Assembly: GCF_009695655.1 (NCBI RefSeq)
Contig: NZ_VUNM01000020.1
Coordinates: 1 to 46,989 of the forward strand
Length of the DNA stretch: 46,989 nt
Direction of reading: 5' to 3'
Origin: Sharpea porci
Lineage (GTDB): Bacteria; Bacillota_I; Bacilli_A; Erysipelotrichales; Coprobacillaceae
The position numbers and the translations under genes were made by a program. Position 1 is the stretch's first letter, and every line of letters starts with the position of its first letter. The notes below the pieces were generated by a model, which searched no databases, was not told the DNA's origin, and saw nothing but the letters and a program-made list of their open reading frames with translations. Shown piece after piece: positions 10,396-19,826 of the stretch.

Positions 10396-12561
10396 TTAAT
10401 TCATAAGTCGCTTTAATGCTTTATGGCCAGCCATCAATGTTTTCAGGCCATAAGGAACACTAAAGGCAATATCCAGAGTTTTATCATGCACATTGACAAC
10501 AACACCTTTGCCAAAAGTATCATGCATGACCAAATCTCCTACTTTCCACTCATCAACATGATTATCACCAATCATCTCTTCAATGGATTCATTAGTATGA
10601 ATGTATGTTGATGTTTTGAATGGATTTTTAGCACCCACGTGTTCAACATGATTGTTTCCTATCTCATCGACAAAGCGTGATGTCATCTTAGGTGAGTGAG
10701 ATACAAAGGAGAAGCCCTGTGAGTCAGTCAGATAAAGTTTTTGCTTTGCACGTGTAAATGCAACATAAGCTAAGCGTCTTTCTTCTTCAAGACCATCATC
10801 GCCACCCTCTTCAATTGAACGAATTGAAGGGAAGATATTTTCTGAAAGACCTGCCACAAAGACATTCTTAAATTCAAGTCCCTTGGCCATATGAATACTC
10901 ATCATGCTGACATAATCACCTGTCGTCCCTTCATCCTGGGTTGTATAGAGGGCAATGTCTTGCAGGTAAGATTCAAGTGTCGCATTTTCAGGATTTTCTT
11001 TGACATAGGAAGCGATAGAATTTTTTAATTCCATCAAGTTATCCATACGACTATCTTCCTGATCATGCTTCAACATATCATAATAGCCAACATCCTTCAT
11101 CAATTCATCATAGACATCTTCTAATGGTTTACTGCTGACTCTCGCTTTTTCCAAAGCACTGACAAAGAGCTTAAGGCTTTTCTTAACCTTGGCAGAGAGA
11201 CCAATTTCGTCGCTATAGAAACAAAGTGTTTCATAATCCGAAAGCTGATGATTGATAGCTGCAAGCTGAATTTTTTCAAGTGTCTTTGCCCCAATGCCTC
11301 TTGAGGGCACATTAATAATACGTTCAAAGCTTAAGTCATCATTATTGACAAGAAGACGCAGATAGCTTAGAGCATCTTTGACTTCCTTACGGTTGAAGAA
11401 TTTCAAGCCCCCAAAGATACGATAAGGAATCTTCTTTCTGATCATCATCTGTTCAATTGGTCTTGAGAGATAGTTAGCACGATAAAGTATCGCAAAGTCA
11501 CTATATTGTAGATTTCCATCTTTATTCATGGCTTGTTCAATCTCATCCCCAATGAATTCTGCTTCTGCCTCTTCACTTCGTCCAGAGAAATGAATGATAT
11601 GGGGACCATCTTCTAAATTAGAAAAGAGATCTTTTTCAAGACGGTTCTTGTTTTTGCGAATAAGATTATTGGAAATATCAAGAATGTTCTTAGTAGAACG
11701 ATAGTTCTGATCAAGAATGATTGTCTTGACATTCTTATAATCTTTATCAAAGTTCATGATATAATTGACATCACTGCCTCTAAAGGAATAGATGGTCTGA
11801 TCAGGATCTCCAACAACACATACCGTGGAGTCCTGGGCAAAATAATGAATAAGTTCATACTCAATCTCCCCAACATCCTGAAATTCATCTACATGAACAT
11901 ATTGATAGCGCCGACTCCATTTCTTCACAACCTGAGGATTATCTCTAAAGAGTTCTAATGTCTTAATCAACAAGTCATCAAAATCAAGCATATTATGTTC
12001 TTTATTATAGTGTTCATATGCTCCATAAATAAGTGCTTTTTGTTTTTCACCAGGAAAATCTCCAGCTAGCTTCATAGCCTTTTCGGGTGTTACAAAAGCA
12101 GTCTTATAGCTTGAAATATAATTCATCATACTTTTGATAGAGAACTGTTTCATATCAACCTGATGTTCTTTATACAGCTTCTTTAATAAAGACTTCATAT
12201 CTTCCTCGTCCATAATGACGAAGTTATGCGCATAGCCAAGCAAAGAAATATGCTGTCGTAAAACACGTACACAAAGAGAATGGATTGTGCAGATTGTAGC
12301 ACCTAGTGCTTCACTGCCAAGCAGCTTCTCTACACGTGATTTCATCTCATTGGCAGCTTTATTGGTAAAAGTAATGGCGAGAATATTGCGTGGATTAACA
12401 CCAATGTTCTCAATCAGGTAAGCAATACGATAAGTAACAACCCTTGTTTTCCCTGAGCCAGCTCCAGCAATGATACGTAGATGACTATCTAAGTATGTTG
12501 CTGCTTCTTTTTGTTTTTCATTTAATACGTTATCTAAGTTCACATTAATCACCTTTGTCAT
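10396..12561 (-). CDS. pcrA: ATP-dependent DNA helicase PcrA (UvrD/Rep family)
   Basis: A 721-residue superfamily 1A 3'-5' helicase used in repair, rolling-circle replication and removal of RNA polymerase or recombinases from DNA. It shows the Q motif (LNEKQKEAA), Walker A (AGAGSGKTR, about 33-41), Walker B as VDEFQD, the GDPDQTIYSFRGSD motif III, LDQNYRST motif IV, and VSMMSIHMAKGLEFKNVF and RRLAYVAFTRAK for motifs V and VI. The C-terminus carries the tudor-like tail (VGDLVMHDTFGKGVV) that binds RNA polymerase in B. subtilis PcrA. An ATG at 12561 has no good ribosome site; a GTG at 12543 sits 6 nt after AAAGGTG and may be the true start. Confidence 0.93.
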   Translation of the reverse strand: MTKVINVNLDNVLNEKQKEAATYLDSHLRIIAGAGSGKTRVVTYRIAYLIENIGVNPRNILAITFTNKAANEMKSRVEKLLGSEALGATICTIHSLCVRVLRQHISLLGYAHNFVIMDEEDMKSLLKKLYKEHQVDMKQFSIKSMMNYISSYKTAFVTPEKAMKLAGDFPGEKQKALIYGAYEHYNKEHNMLDFDDLLIKTLELFRDNPQVVKKWSRRYQYVHVDEFQDVGEIEYELIHYFAQDSTVCVVGDPDQTIYSFRGSDVNYIMNFDKDYKNVKTIILDQNYRSTKNILDISNNLIRKNKNRLEKDLFSNLEDGPHIIHFSGRSEEAEAEFIGDEIEQAMNKDGNLQYSDFAILYRANYLSRPIEQMMIRKKIPYRIFGGLKFFNRKEVKDALSYLRLLVNNDDLSFERIINVPSRGIGAKTLEKIQLAAINHQLSDYETLCFYSDEIGLSAKVKKSLKLFVSALEKARVSSKPLEDVYDELMKDVGYYDMLKHDQEDSRMDNLMELKNSIASYVKENPENATLESYLQDIALYTTQDEGTTGDYVSMMSIHMAKGLEFKNVFVAGLSENIFPSIRSIEEGGDDGLEEERRLAYVAFTRAKQKLYLTDSQGFSFVSHSPKMTSRFVDEIGNNHVEHVGAKNPFKTSTYIHTNESIEEMIGDNHVDEWKVGDLVMHDTFGKGVVVNVHDKTLDIAFSVPYGLKTLMAGHKALKRLMN

Positions 12562-12624
12562 TATAGTACAATTTTGAAGAAAAGAGAATTGTTAGTCAAT
12601 TATAGTGCATTACAAAAGACAATG

Positions 12625-12653
12625 AAAGAGGAAGCCGTAATAACTTCCTCTTT
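12625..12653 (-). terminator. Terminator of pyrD
   Basis: On the minus strand AAAGAGGAAG pairs with CTTCCTCTTT 3 nt after the pyrD stop, ending the UPF0223-to-pyrD run of genes before pcrA. Confidence 0.75.
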
Positions 12654-12655
12654 GT

Positions 12656-13573
12656 CTAATATTTGTGTGATAAACCGATGATATCATGAATATCATCAAT
12701 ACCCATTTCATCCAGCCAATCATTCATTTCCTCAATGATTTTAGGACATGCATAAGGATCAATAAGATTGGCACAGCCAACTTCTACAGCACTTGCCCCA
12801 GCAATCATCATTTCAATAGCATCCCTTCCTGAGCTAATGCCACCCATGCCAATAACAGGAATATCAACAGCCTGAGAGACCTGATAGACCATTCGCAAAG
12901 CAATTGGCAAGATGGCAGGTCCAGAATAACCACCTGTCTTATTCGCAATAATTGGACGACCCGTCTTAAGATCAAAGCGCATGCCTACAAGCGTATTGAT
13001 CATAGAGATACCATCAGCACCGGCTTCTTCAACAGCTTTTGCCATTGCAACAATGTCAGTGACATTAGGTGAAAGCTTGACATAAACAGGTTTTGATGAG
13101 ACAGCTTTGACTTCCCTTGTTACTCTTGCCGCCGTAGCTGGATCCGTACCAAACTGCATGCCACCTTCCTTGACATTGGGACAGCTAATATTAAGTTCAA
13201 GAGCACCGACATTTTCTGCTTTTGAAAGGATGGCAGCTGTTTCAACATAATCTTCAAAAGAATGACCACCCATATTCCCAAGAACCTTGCCATTAAAAAT
13301 CTTGGCAAGTTCAGGCAGTTCATATTGAACAACATGTTCTACACCAGGATTTTGTAATCCGATGGCATTAAGCAAGCCAGCAGGCCCTTCGGCAATTCTT
13401 GGTAAGGGATTACCATAACGTTTTTCTCTTGTTGTGCCTTTTATGGATATAGAACCAAGCTTATTGAGATCATAGAACTCTTTGAATTCCTGACCATAAC
13501 CAAATGTACCAGATGCAGGCATGACAGGATTTTTTAAATCTAAACCAGGTAATACTATATGTAAATTAGCCAT
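12656..13573 (-). CDS. pyrD: Dihydroorotate dehydrogenase B, catalytic subunit
   Basis: A 305-residue FMN protein that oxidises dihydroorotate to orotate in pyrimidine synthesis. Visible motifs are the N-terminal [22 protein letters not shown], the active-site region [13 protein letters not shown] with Cys as the catalytic base (the class 1B hallmark), and the FMN phosphate site [17 protein letters not shown]. The ATG at 13573 overlaps the last codons of pyrK, so the two subunits are translationally coupled. In class 1B enzymes PyrK passes the electrons to NAD+. No other pyr genes are in the window. Confidence 0.94.
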   Translation of the reverse strand: MANLHIVLPGLDLKNPVMPASGTFGYGQEFKEFYDLNKLGSISIKGTTREKRYGNPLPRIAEGPAGLLNAIGLQNPGVEHVVQYELPELAKIFNGKVLGNMGGHSFEDYVETAAILSKAENVGALELNISCPNVKEGGMQFGTDPATAARVTREVKAVSSKPVYVKLSPNVTDIVAMAKAVEEAGADGISMINTLVGMRFDLKTGRPIIANKTGGYSGPAILPIALRMVYQVSQAVDIPVIGMGGISSGRDAIEMMIAGASAVEVGCANLIDPYACPKIIEEMNDWLDEMGIDDIHDIIGLSHKY

Positions 13574-14318
13574 CAATCTTCACCTCGCTACTCGCAAATA
13601 CAGGACCTTCCAAACAAACACGCTTACTTGAGCCATCTTTCATTTCCATTGAACAGCCCATGCAGGCACCAAAGCCACATCCCATTCTTGCTTCATAAGA
13701 TAGTGAACCATGTTGTTCATCAAACTTGGCTAAAGCCTTTAACATTGGTAAAGGACCACAGGCATAATAATGTTCATAGGAAAGGTTATATTCATTAATG
13801 GCATCAATAACTGTTCCCTTTGTTCCTAGGGTGCCATCCATTGTTGCTACATAAACGGGACATAATTGTTGAAATTCTTCAAGATAGAAGGCATCCTTTT
13901 TACTCGCAAAGCCAACCACAAGCTTAACTTCAACATCTTTTTTAAGTAATTCTTTAGCAAGCTTGTAGAGGGGTGGTAAGCCTAATCCTCCACCAATAAG
14001 GAGTGCACTTCTTTCATTCTGATAAACAAATCCATTTCCTAACCCCGTCAACATATCCATTTTATGGCCAGGTCTGATTTCGCTTAAAAGCTTTGTGCCT
14101 GTCCCAACAACTTTATAGATCATAGTAAGTGTATGATCGTCATAATCACAAATACTCATTGGTCTTCTTAAATAAGGTTCCTGGTATTTATTAAGCTTGA
14201 TATTAACAAACTGTCCTGGAGTTGTAATTGCCGATGTATCTCCTTCGACAACCATTTCATATACATCTTTAATGAGTTCTTTATTGGAAAGAACTTTCAT
14301 GAATGTCTGATTTGCCAT
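13566..14318 (-). CDS. pyrK: Dihydroorotate dehydrogenase B, electron transfer subunit
   Basis: A 250-residue partner of PyrD carrying FAD and a 2Fe-2S cluster. The flavin-binding [10 protein letters not shown] block is at about 52-61. [19 protein letters not shown] (about 105-123) is the NAD-binding motif. The C-terminal cluster ligands are in [18 protein letters not shown] and the later VCLEGP. The protein is slightly short but complete. The start has an excellent ribosome site (AGGAGGACAGT). It lies 12 bp downstream of coaD and overlaps pyrD. Confidence 0.93.
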   Translation of the reverse strand: MANQTFMKVLSNKELIKDVYEMVVEGDTSAITTPGQFVNIKLNKYQEPYLRRPMSICDYDDHTLTMIYKVVGTGTKLLSEIRPGHKMDMLTGLGNGFVYQNERSALLIGGGLGLPPLYKLAKELLKKDVEVKLVVGFASKKDAFYLEEFQQLCPVYVATMDGTLGTKGTVIDAINEYNLSYEHYYACGPLPMLKALAKFDEQHGSLSYEARMGCGFGACMGCSMEMKDGSSKRVCLEGPVFASSEVKIDG

Positions 14319-14330
14319 ACTGTCCTCCTC

Positions 14331-14810
14331 TTAAGAATGGTATTTTTCTTTTAATGCCTTATTCACACAATCAGGTACAAGTGTTGAAACATCACGATGA
14401 TGACTTGCGATTTCCTTGATTGCGGAAGATGAAACAAAGGTATAGTCCAGTCTTGTCATTAAAAAGACTTCCTCAATATTTTCATCAAGAAATTTATTGG
14501 AATAAGCCATCATGCTTTCATAATGATAATCATTTGTGGCACGAATACCTCTTACAAGTACCTTCGCACCTACTTCTTCACAGTATTCCACCGCTAGCTT
14601 GTCGCTTGCCGCAATAATGATATGTTGTAAATCTTTTGTTGCTTCATGAATCATTGCCAGGCGTTCGTCAATACTAAAGAGTGTTGCCTTTACTGGATTA
14701 TCAAAGATAACGACATGCACTTCATCAAAGAGGGCAAGAGCTCTCTTGATCATATCGAGGTGACCATTAGTAATAGGATCGAATGTTCCTGCATAAACAG
14801 CTTTAATCAT
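14331..14810 (-). CDS. coaD: Phosphopantetheine adenylyltransferase CoaD
   Basis: A 159-residue enzyme of coenzyme A synthesis that adenylates 4'-phosphopantetheine. It shows AVYAGTFDPITNGHLDMI with the TxGH nucleotidyltransferase signature, LVRGIRATNDYHYE and the C-terminal FVSSSAIKEIA. The start at 14810 was chosen because GGAGG lies 8 nt upstream; earlier in-frame TTG and ATG codons would sit on or too close to that site. It overlaps the end of rsmD by 8 bp, the usual rsmD-coaD pair. Confidence 0.95.
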   Translation of the reverse strand: MIKAVYAGTFDPITNGHLDMIKRALALFDEVHVVIFDNPVKATLFSIDERLAMIHEATKDLQHIIIAASDKLAVEYCEEVGAKVLVRGIRATNDYHYESMMAYSNKFLDENIEEVFLMTRLDYTFVSSSAIKEIASHHRDVSTLVPDCVNKALKEKYHS

Positions 14811-15363
14811 GATCATAACCTCCAAATCTTACAATTTGCATAATCGTAATCCCATATTGATTTTCTTTCACAAGTTCAAATGGCTGGTCAAAAGTAAGAC
14901 GCTCTTCAAGTCGATCTTCAACAACAATAAGACATCCTTCTTTCAACATATGTTGTTGATAAAGCGTATTCATAATGCCTTGGTTAATTTTCATATCATA
15001 AGGAGGATCAAGTAAAACAAGATCAAATTGCATATCTTCATGAGCCAATGTAGATAATGCCTTTCGATAATCCATTTTCAAGACTTTTGCATCATCAATC
15101 TTGAGTGTTGCGAGGTTCTCCTTAATGACTTTAAAGGCAGCATATTGCTTATCAACAGCGACAAGATATGCCATCCCACGACTTAATGCTTCAATACCTA
15201 GGCCCCCGCTTCCCGCAAATAAATCAAGACAGTTTCCACCATCAAAATAAGGACCAATCATATTAAAGAGATTTTCTTTGTTTTTATCGGTTGTTGGTCG
15301 TGTACGATTATTTTCAACCGTTTTAAGCATTCTGCTTCTATACTTTCCGGCAATGACGCGCAT
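14803..15363 (-). CDS. rsmD: 16S rRNA (guanine(966)-N(2))-methyltransferase RsmD
   Basis: A 186-residue SAM-dependent methyltransferase acting on 30S assembly intermediates. It begins MRVIAGKYRSRML and has the SAM motif CLDLFAGSGGLGIEALSRG (about 45-63) and the NPPF-like catalytic motif as LLDPPYD (about 120-126). Length and ends are typical. It overlaps the ylbF-like gene upstream and coaD downstream, so all three are translationally coupled. Confidence 0.94.
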   Translation of the reverse strand: MRVIAGKYRSRMLKTVENNRTRPTTDKNKENLFNMIGPYFDGGNCLDLFAGSGGLGIEALSRGMAYLVAVDKQYAAFKVIKENLATLKIDDAKVLKMDYRKALSTLAHEDMQFDLVLLDPPYDMKINQGIMNTLYQQHMLKEGCLIVVEDRLEERLTFDQPFELVKENQYGITIMQIVRFGGYDHD

Positions 15364-15718
15364 AAACCTTGCCCATCCTTCCTATTGCTAGTTCTTCAGA
15401 AATGTTATGAAAAATAATTTCTGATAATATATCAAGTTCCCTATTTAAGAGACTCAGCTTTTCTTGATAATCCTGGAATTCGGGAATATGCACAAGCTGT
15501 TTACGAATTTCTAGAATATCATTCTTTAACTGACTATTATCGATATATGATCCATAACGCTCACGCCAAGCCACCTCTTGATTAAGACGTTCATAAGTCT
15601 GCATTAAACTTTTAACATCTTGATTGTTCATTAGAGTGATATAGGCTTGTTGGAAATTGAGATAATAGGGTTCTTTATGAATACTTTCTATGAGTTCTTC
15701 TATGAGATTATAATTCAT
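15338..15718 (-). CDS. ylbF: YlbF/YmcA family protein
   Basis: A 126-residue all-helical protein with the low-complexity helix pattern of the YlbF/YmcA family (YLNFQQAYITLMNNQDVKSLMQTYERLNQEV). In B. subtilis YlbF, YmcA and YaaT form an iron-sulfur complex that affects RNase Y, biofilm formation and competence. The position just before rsmD and coaD matches the ylbF-ylbG-ylbH-ylbI order of Bacillus and supports the name. It overlaps the ends of both neighbours. It has a cysteine only near the C-terminus (ARHCRKV), where the conserved C-terminal cluster-binding cysteines would be expected. Confidence 0.75.
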   Translation of the reverse strand: MNYNLIEELIESIHKEPYYLNFQQAYITLMNNQDVKSLMQTYERLNQEVAWRERYGSYIDNSQLKNDILEIRKQLVHIPEFQDYQEKLSLLNRELDILSEIIFHNISEELAIGRMGKVYARHCRKV

Positions 15719-16934
15719 CTTCTACCTTCTTCTTTAGATGATTACGATTATATTTTTTGATAATGGATTGTGCAATGCCTAATGACATCAATCCAGCTAA
15801 TGTAGATGAGCCACCAGCACTGATAAAGATGAGTGGAACACCAGTCATGGGAATAAGACCAGATACGCCCCCTACATTCACAACTAAATGGAAAAAGAAA
15901 TATGAGGAAATACCAATAAGTATTAAACGGTCAGCCGTATTCTCGTTTTCCATGCCATATTTAAATATCTTGAAAATAATATAGAGATAAGGAATCATTA
16001 ATATCGCAAAACCAAAGAGTCCAAATTCCTCAACAATAATGGCTGAAATAAAGTCATTCTGGCTTTCAGGAATATAGCCATATTTCATAATGGAATTCCC
16101 AAATCCTAAGCCAAAGAGCCCTCCATTAGAATAGGCTACGAAGCCATTCACGATTTGCCATGTATCTGTATAGATATTGGAAAGTGGGTCCATCCAGCTA
16201 AAGAAACGCTGAAGCTGGTGAGCCATTAAACCTGCGCCTCCAACAAGAATAATTACTAAAACACCTAATACCATTAAGGTCAAAACAATCCTCTTAAGAC
16301 GACTATATTTCTTATAGGGCACACATACAAAGACAATGACAGAAATCGCTAAGAGAATTAAAGCTGAACCCAAGTCATTTTGAACAAAAGCGCAGACTAA
16401 GAATGCACCCGCAACAGCACACAGAGGAATAAGAACACAGTACTTTAGAAACAAATTGTTCATATATTTTTTATTTTCTGGTGAACTATATTTAGAGGCA
16501 AAATGTTCAGGCAACTCACCTAAAAAATAAGCCAATAAAAGTATGATGACTATTTTCATAAATTCTGCCGGCTGAATCGTAATAGGACCAAGCTTGATCC
16601 AGCCATGAGCACCATTAATACTCCACATTCTACATGCAATCATAGCTAGTAAGGTACCAAAATAAAGAACTTTAAGGGAGTTCTTTGTCAGCATTTTCTT
16701 ACTATTGAATTTATGAGCAATTGTAGCCATTAAAAAAGCTCCTACCGCAAGAAAGAGACATTGCTTGAGCATGTTCATAATAGGATAGTTCTTGCCATAC
16801 TTGACAACCATGCCAACACTCGCATCACCAATCATCACAACCCCAAAGATACATAGAATAAAAGTGCAGATATAAATACCTTTATCTACACCATTATTTG
16901 TAAACATCAGTTTAACGACCTTCTTGATATTCAT
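15708..16934 (-). CDS. ftsW: FtsW/RodA/SpoVE family lipid II polymerase
   Basis: A 408-residue SEDS glycosyltransferase with about ten membrane helices. QNDLGSALILL (about 188-198), GFGNSIMKYGYIPESQNDFISAIIVEEFG (about 275-303) with the catalytic-region Asp, and the C-terminal GLIPMTGVPLIFISAGGSS block are all conserved. SEDS proteins polymerise glycan strands with a partner transpeptidase. The PESQNDFIS and EEFGL wording fits the FtsW/SpoVE group slightly better than RodA, and the ylbF-rsmD-coaD neighbourhood is where Bacillus has ftsW, but a RodA role is not excluded. The start overlaps the UPF0223 stop by 4 bp. Confidence 0.88.
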   Translation of the reverse strand: MNIKKVVKLMFTNNGVDKGIYICTFILCIFGVVMIGDASVGMVVKYGKNYPIMNMLKQCLFLAVGAFLMATIAHKFNSKKMLTKNSLKVLYFGTLLAMIACRMWSINGAHGWIKLGPITIQPAEFMKIVIILLLAYFLGELPEHFASKYSSPENKKYMNNLFLKYCVLIPLCAVAGAFLVCAFVQNDLGSALILLAISVIVFVCVPYKKYSRLKRIVLTLMVLGVLVIILVGGAGLMAHQLQRFFSWMDPLSNIYTDTWQIVNGFVAYSNGGLFGLGFGNSIMKYGYIPESQNDFISAIIVEEFGLFGFAILMIPYLYIIFKIFKYGMENENTADRLILIGISSYFFFHLVVNVGGVSGLIPMTGVPLIFISAGGSSTLAGLMSLGIAQSIIKKYNRNHLKKKVEDEL

Positions 16935-17188
16935 AGCTTAATAAAGCCACCTTTCATTGCTTGCTTATAGACCGCAAAGATGGAATAGGAAGAAACCTCT
17001 TTAAATTCCCTTTCGAATTTCTTTTCTTCAGCCTTAGAATTCAATACTTTACGATAAGCATTATAGGCATCCATAAATTGATTTGCTTCAATTCCTTCTT
17101 CATAAGCCTTTTCTACAGCATTATATAAATTGATTACAATAAGAATCTCTTCAGTTGACCAATCATAATCAAGTGGATAATCGTACAT
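16931..17188 (-). CDS. UPF0223 family protein (YktA-like)
   Basis: An 85-residue acidic helical protein. MYDYPLDYDWSTEEILIVINLYNAVEKAYE is the characteristic start of the UPF0223/YktA family, followed by FMDAYNAYRKVLNSKAEEKKFEREFKE. Function is unknown. The start at 17188 is chosen because AAAGGGG is 8 nt upstream; the frame is open to 17206 but those codons overlap the ribosome site. A TATAAT-like box lies at about 17214-17219. It is the first gene of the run that continues through ftsW to pyrD. Confidence 0.82.
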   Translation of the reverse strand: MYDYPLDYDWSTEEILIVINLYNAVEKAYEEGIEANQFMDAYNAYRKVLNSKAEEKKFEREFKEVSSYSIFAVYKQAMKGGFIKL

Positions 17189-17317
17189 CAACAAATCCCC
17201 TTTCATTTGTGTTCATTATACATGAAAGTCATACAAATGAAAAGTTCACTCTGACTAAATGCTTAGATATGGCATTTCAAAATTAAGTGTGTTATGATGA
17301 CACATGAGGTGAAAGAC

Positions 17318-17887
17318 ATGATAACAATGAAAGATATTATTACGGATCAAGATCCTAGAATAAGAGACATATCAAAGGAAGTTGCACTTCCATTAAGTGA
17401 TGAAGATAGAAATAAGTTAATGGAAATGATGGAATATTTGAAAAATAGTCAGGATGAAGAATTAAGTGAGAAATATCATTTAAGACCTGGCGTAGGCTTA
17501 GCAGCCATTCAGCTTGGTATTCCTAAGCGTATGTTAACAATCTATATTCCTGAGTATGATGATGAAGGCAATATTACACATAAAGAAGAATGGGCTCTCG
17601 TTAATCCAAAGCTTGTAGCCTATACTCAAAAAGAAGCCTATATCAAGGCTGGTGAAGGCTGTCTTTCCGTTCCAGAAGACTTACAGGGCTATGTACCAAG
17701 ACATGCGAAAGTTGTTGTTGAAGCTTATGATGCTATTACTGATAAGCAAGTCAAGATTACGGCAAGAGGCTTTTTCTCAATATGCTTGCAGCATGAAATG
17801 GATCATCTTGATGGAATTCTCTACTATGATCACTTTAATAAAGAAAATCCCTTAGCTCCTATTCCTAATGCTATGGTGATTGAATAG
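17318..17887 (+). CDS. def: Peptide deformylase
   Basis: A 189-residue metalloenzyme that removes the formyl group from new N-termini. All three signature motifs are intact: GVGLAAIQLGI (motif 1), EGCLSVPE with the metal Cys (motif 2), and QHEMDHLDG with the metal His residues and catalytic Glu (motif 3). The insertion between motifs 1 and 2 (EYDDEGNITHKEEW) marks a type 2 enzyme, usual in Gram-positives. The start at 17318 has GAGGTGAAAG just upstream; the open frame extends to 17294. A TATGAT box sits at about 17291-17296. It is transcribed away from UPF0223 and followed by its own terminator. Confidence 0.95.
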   Translation: MITMKDIITDQDPRIRDISKEVALPLSDEDRNKLMEMMEYLKNSQDEELSEKYHLRPGVGLAAIQLGIPKRMLTIYIPEYDDEGNITHKEEWALVNPKLVAYTQKEAYIKAGEGCLSVPEDLQGYVPRHAKVVVEAYDAITDKQVKITARGFFSICLQHEMDHLDGILYYDHFNKENPLAPIPNAMVIE

Positions 17888-17912
17888 AACTGTTTGACAG
17901 TTCTATTTTTTT
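17886..17912 (+). terminator. Terminator of def
   Basis: AGAACTG-TTTGA-CAGTTCT followed by ATTTTTTT, beginning at the def stop codon. Confidence 0.88.
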
Positions 17913-18021
17913 ATACGATAAATTACCATAATAAGTGCAACAGCCTATAAGAACAAAAAAAGTCCATGGGTTCAATGATAAAATGTGAGTGACTAAACAA
18001 ACATTTATCAAGGAGAATCCC

Positions 18022-18297
18022 ATGAACTACAGCCATCTTAACTTAAATGAGAGAACAATCATATCTTTACTTGCTTCTTCTGACGTATCGATTCGTGAAA
18101 TAGCGAAGCAACTTGGAAGAAGTCCGAGTACGATTTCCAGAGAATTGAAACGAAACCAAACAAATGAACGAGATTCCCGATATATCTCTTCGAAAGCTCA
18201 GGAAATATATCAAAACAGAAAACATCATTGTGGCAGAAAATTTTTCCCCTGTTTTGACAATTCATCATACAAAAAAACAGCAAATTATGCTGTTTAA
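18022..18297 (+). pseudogene. IS30 family transposase, 5' fragment
   Basis: It has a normal start (AAGGAGAAT ribosome site, ATG at 18022) and the IS30 helix-turn-helix: LNERTIISLLASSDVSIREI and AKQLGRSPSTISRELKRNQ. The similarity continues to about KHHCGRK near 18240 and then ends; the last 18 codons look random and stop at 18297. IS30 transposases are normally over 300 residues, so the catalytic DDE domain is gone. It is a relic that probably marks an old insertion and deletion between def and the next gene. Confidence 0.82.
18271..18295 (-). terminator. Terminator of the 139-residue gene
   Basis: On the minus strand AACAGCA-TAATT-TGCTGTTTTTTT overlaps the stop codon at 18294. It lies within the degenerate tail of the IS30 fragment. 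Confidence 0.75.
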
Positions 18298-18713
18298 TAA
18301 TAATTATCAACAATTGTCATCATGTCATTCACATATATTCGTGAGTCTTTTAAGACAATATCGGGAAGATGTCTTGATAGAATGGGAAGCTTACATGTAT
18401 ATTGTTCACGCATTAAAGGAAGATCCTGCTTGTGACAAAGAGCAATTGTTTTCTTCATAATATTGTCCGTTATACTATAAGTGCCTACTAGAGCGACATT
18501 ATGGACATGCTGGCGATTTAAAGAAGAAATAAAGTGAGCAATTTGTTTATAATTGAGATGGTTTGAACTAAAGATCAGAACCAGTAGATCAAAGATTGCT
18601 TCATGATCGAATTCATCAGGAGTCAAGGCACGTGTTCTTGCATCTCTTGCGATTTCATTCGCAATTGGCTTCATGAATTTATCTGTTTTCATATAAACAA
18701 CAGCTACTTTCAT
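18294..18713 (-). CDS. Small flavodoxin-like protein, unknown function
   Basis: A 139-residue soluble protein. MKVAVVYMKTDKFMKPIANEIA at the start, FDLLVLIFSSNHLNYKQIAHFI in the middle and VHNVALVGTYSITD later follow the strand-helix alternation of a flavodoxin fold, but the phosphate loop is not the classic T-x-T-G-x-T, so FMN binding is uncertain. The ribosome site (AAGGATG) is good. It stands alone between the IS30 relic and a small membrane protein. I assign no function. Confidence 0.55.
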   Translation of the reverse strand: MKVAVVYMKTDKFMKPIANEIARDARTRALTPDEFDHEAIFDLLVLIFSSNHLNYKQIAHFISSLNRQHVHNVALVGTYSITDNIMKKTIALCHKQDLPLMREQYTCKLPILSRHLPDIVLKDSRIYVNDMMTIVDNYY

Positions 18714-18773
18714 ACATGTCTCACATCCTTCTTCTTTATTCTAGTGATGAAATATGAACTTTTTATAAACAGG

Positions 18774-19208
18774 TTAATAAGCCTGACGATAAGCAAAATA
18801 AGCTCCCGCAGCAACACAAATCAAGTTCATGAGATTTGTGAACATGCTTCTTAAGGCAAAAAGGAGAATCGCCATATTGATGCTTGCAGAGGCAATGACA
18901 TAGGATGCCACGAAGAATACAAAATAGCTAAAAACACTCATGCATGCAGCAATAATAGCAACCTGCTTTCCTTTCTTGTTGACAGCATTGCTGGTCATTT
19001 CACCAATAATCCCTCCAATAACAATCATCAGCATACCACTGAGCAATGATACATAACGATTGAGAAAGGCAAGAATAATGCCACTCACAATAGCGATGAA
19101 AAGAGCAACGCCAATGGCTTTTGGCCATTCACTGCCATGTAGTAAAGTCGCATTATGACTTTTAAAGAAAGCTTTTGCTTCTCGTTCTTCTTTTGTTTTC
19201 CATTTCAT
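18774..19208 (-). CDS. Four-helix membrane protein, unknown function
   Basis: A 144-residue protein with a charged N-terminus (MKWKTKEEREAKAFFKSHN) and four predicted membrane helices (IGVALFIAIVSGIILAFL; LLSGMLMIVIGGIIGEM; VAIIAACMSVFSYFVFFVA; INMAILLFALRSMF). I do not recognise a family. The start at 19208 was chosen because GAGGT lies 9 nt upstream; the TTG at 19214 is less likely. It follows the rhomboid gene with no gap, so the two are probably co-translated and may work together. Confidence 0.6.
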   Translation of the reverse strand: MKWKTKEEREAKAFFKSHNATLLHGSEWPKAIGVALFIAIVSGIILAFLNRYVSLLSGMLMIVIGGIIGEMTSNAVNKKGKQVAIIAACMSVFSYFVFFVASYVIASASINMAILLFALRSMFTNLMNLICVAAGAYFAYRQAY

Positions 19209-19210
19209 AA

Positions 19211-19825
19211 TCAATATACCTCATCATGATGTCTTTTTTGATTCAAGAGAATATATGTTGCAATAAAACCACCAATGAATCCTGAGACGTGGCCAGAAAG
19301 AGAAATCTCAGGAACAAAGAATGAAATCAGGAGCATGAAAATAAGATTGGGTAATAGCGAGCGCCAGATATGCATAAAGATATCTCGATATAATAAGGCT
19401 AATGCGCCTAAAGCACCAATCAGGCCAAAGATGATACCACTTATACCACCACTTACACTCGACCCCTCAAATCCATTGTAAAGATAAAGCAAATAAGGTA
19501 AACCATTCGTAGCCAATGCTGCTATACCAACAACAATCAAATAGCGTGTCTTCCCAAGTACTTTTTCAATGAATACACCTAATCCATATAATGAATAACA
19601 GTTCACAACGATATGAAGAATACCGAAATGAATAAAATTGCTGGTAATAAAACGATAGTATTCATGCGTATGTTGGACATAAAAGCCATTATAGGCACCT
19701 AGATGCAAGGCCTGATAAGCATTCATTGTTGGCCCATAGAGAATAATAGATAGCAGATAGACAATAACTGAAATAACGATCAGGCTTGTTGTAATCGGAT
19801 AGTTTTTATAATCTTTTCTATTCAT
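19211..19825 (-). CDS. Rhomboid family intramembrane serine protease
   Basis: A 204-residue six-helix membrane protease. The family motifs are HFGILHIVVNCYSLYGLG (the HxxxxHxxxN block), GGISGIIFGLIGA (GxSG with the nucleophile Ser) and SGHVSGFIGGF with the catalytic His. All active-site residues are in place, so it should cut membrane-spanning substrates. There is no extra soluble domain, and the length is at the short end of bacterial rhomboids. It sits between the DprA-like gene and the four-helix membrane protein in one transcript direction. Confidence 0.88.
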   Translation of the reverse strand: MNRKDYKNYPITTSLIVISVIVYLLSIILYGPTMNAYQALHLGAYNGFYVQHTHEYYRFITSNFIHFGILHIVVNCYSLYGLGVFIEKVLGKTRYLIVVGIAALATNGLPYLLYLYNGFEGSSVSGGISGIIFGLIGALGALALLYRDIFMHIWRSLLPNLIFMLLISFFVPEISLSGHVSGFIGGFIATYILLNQKRHHDEVY

Positions 19826-19826
19826 A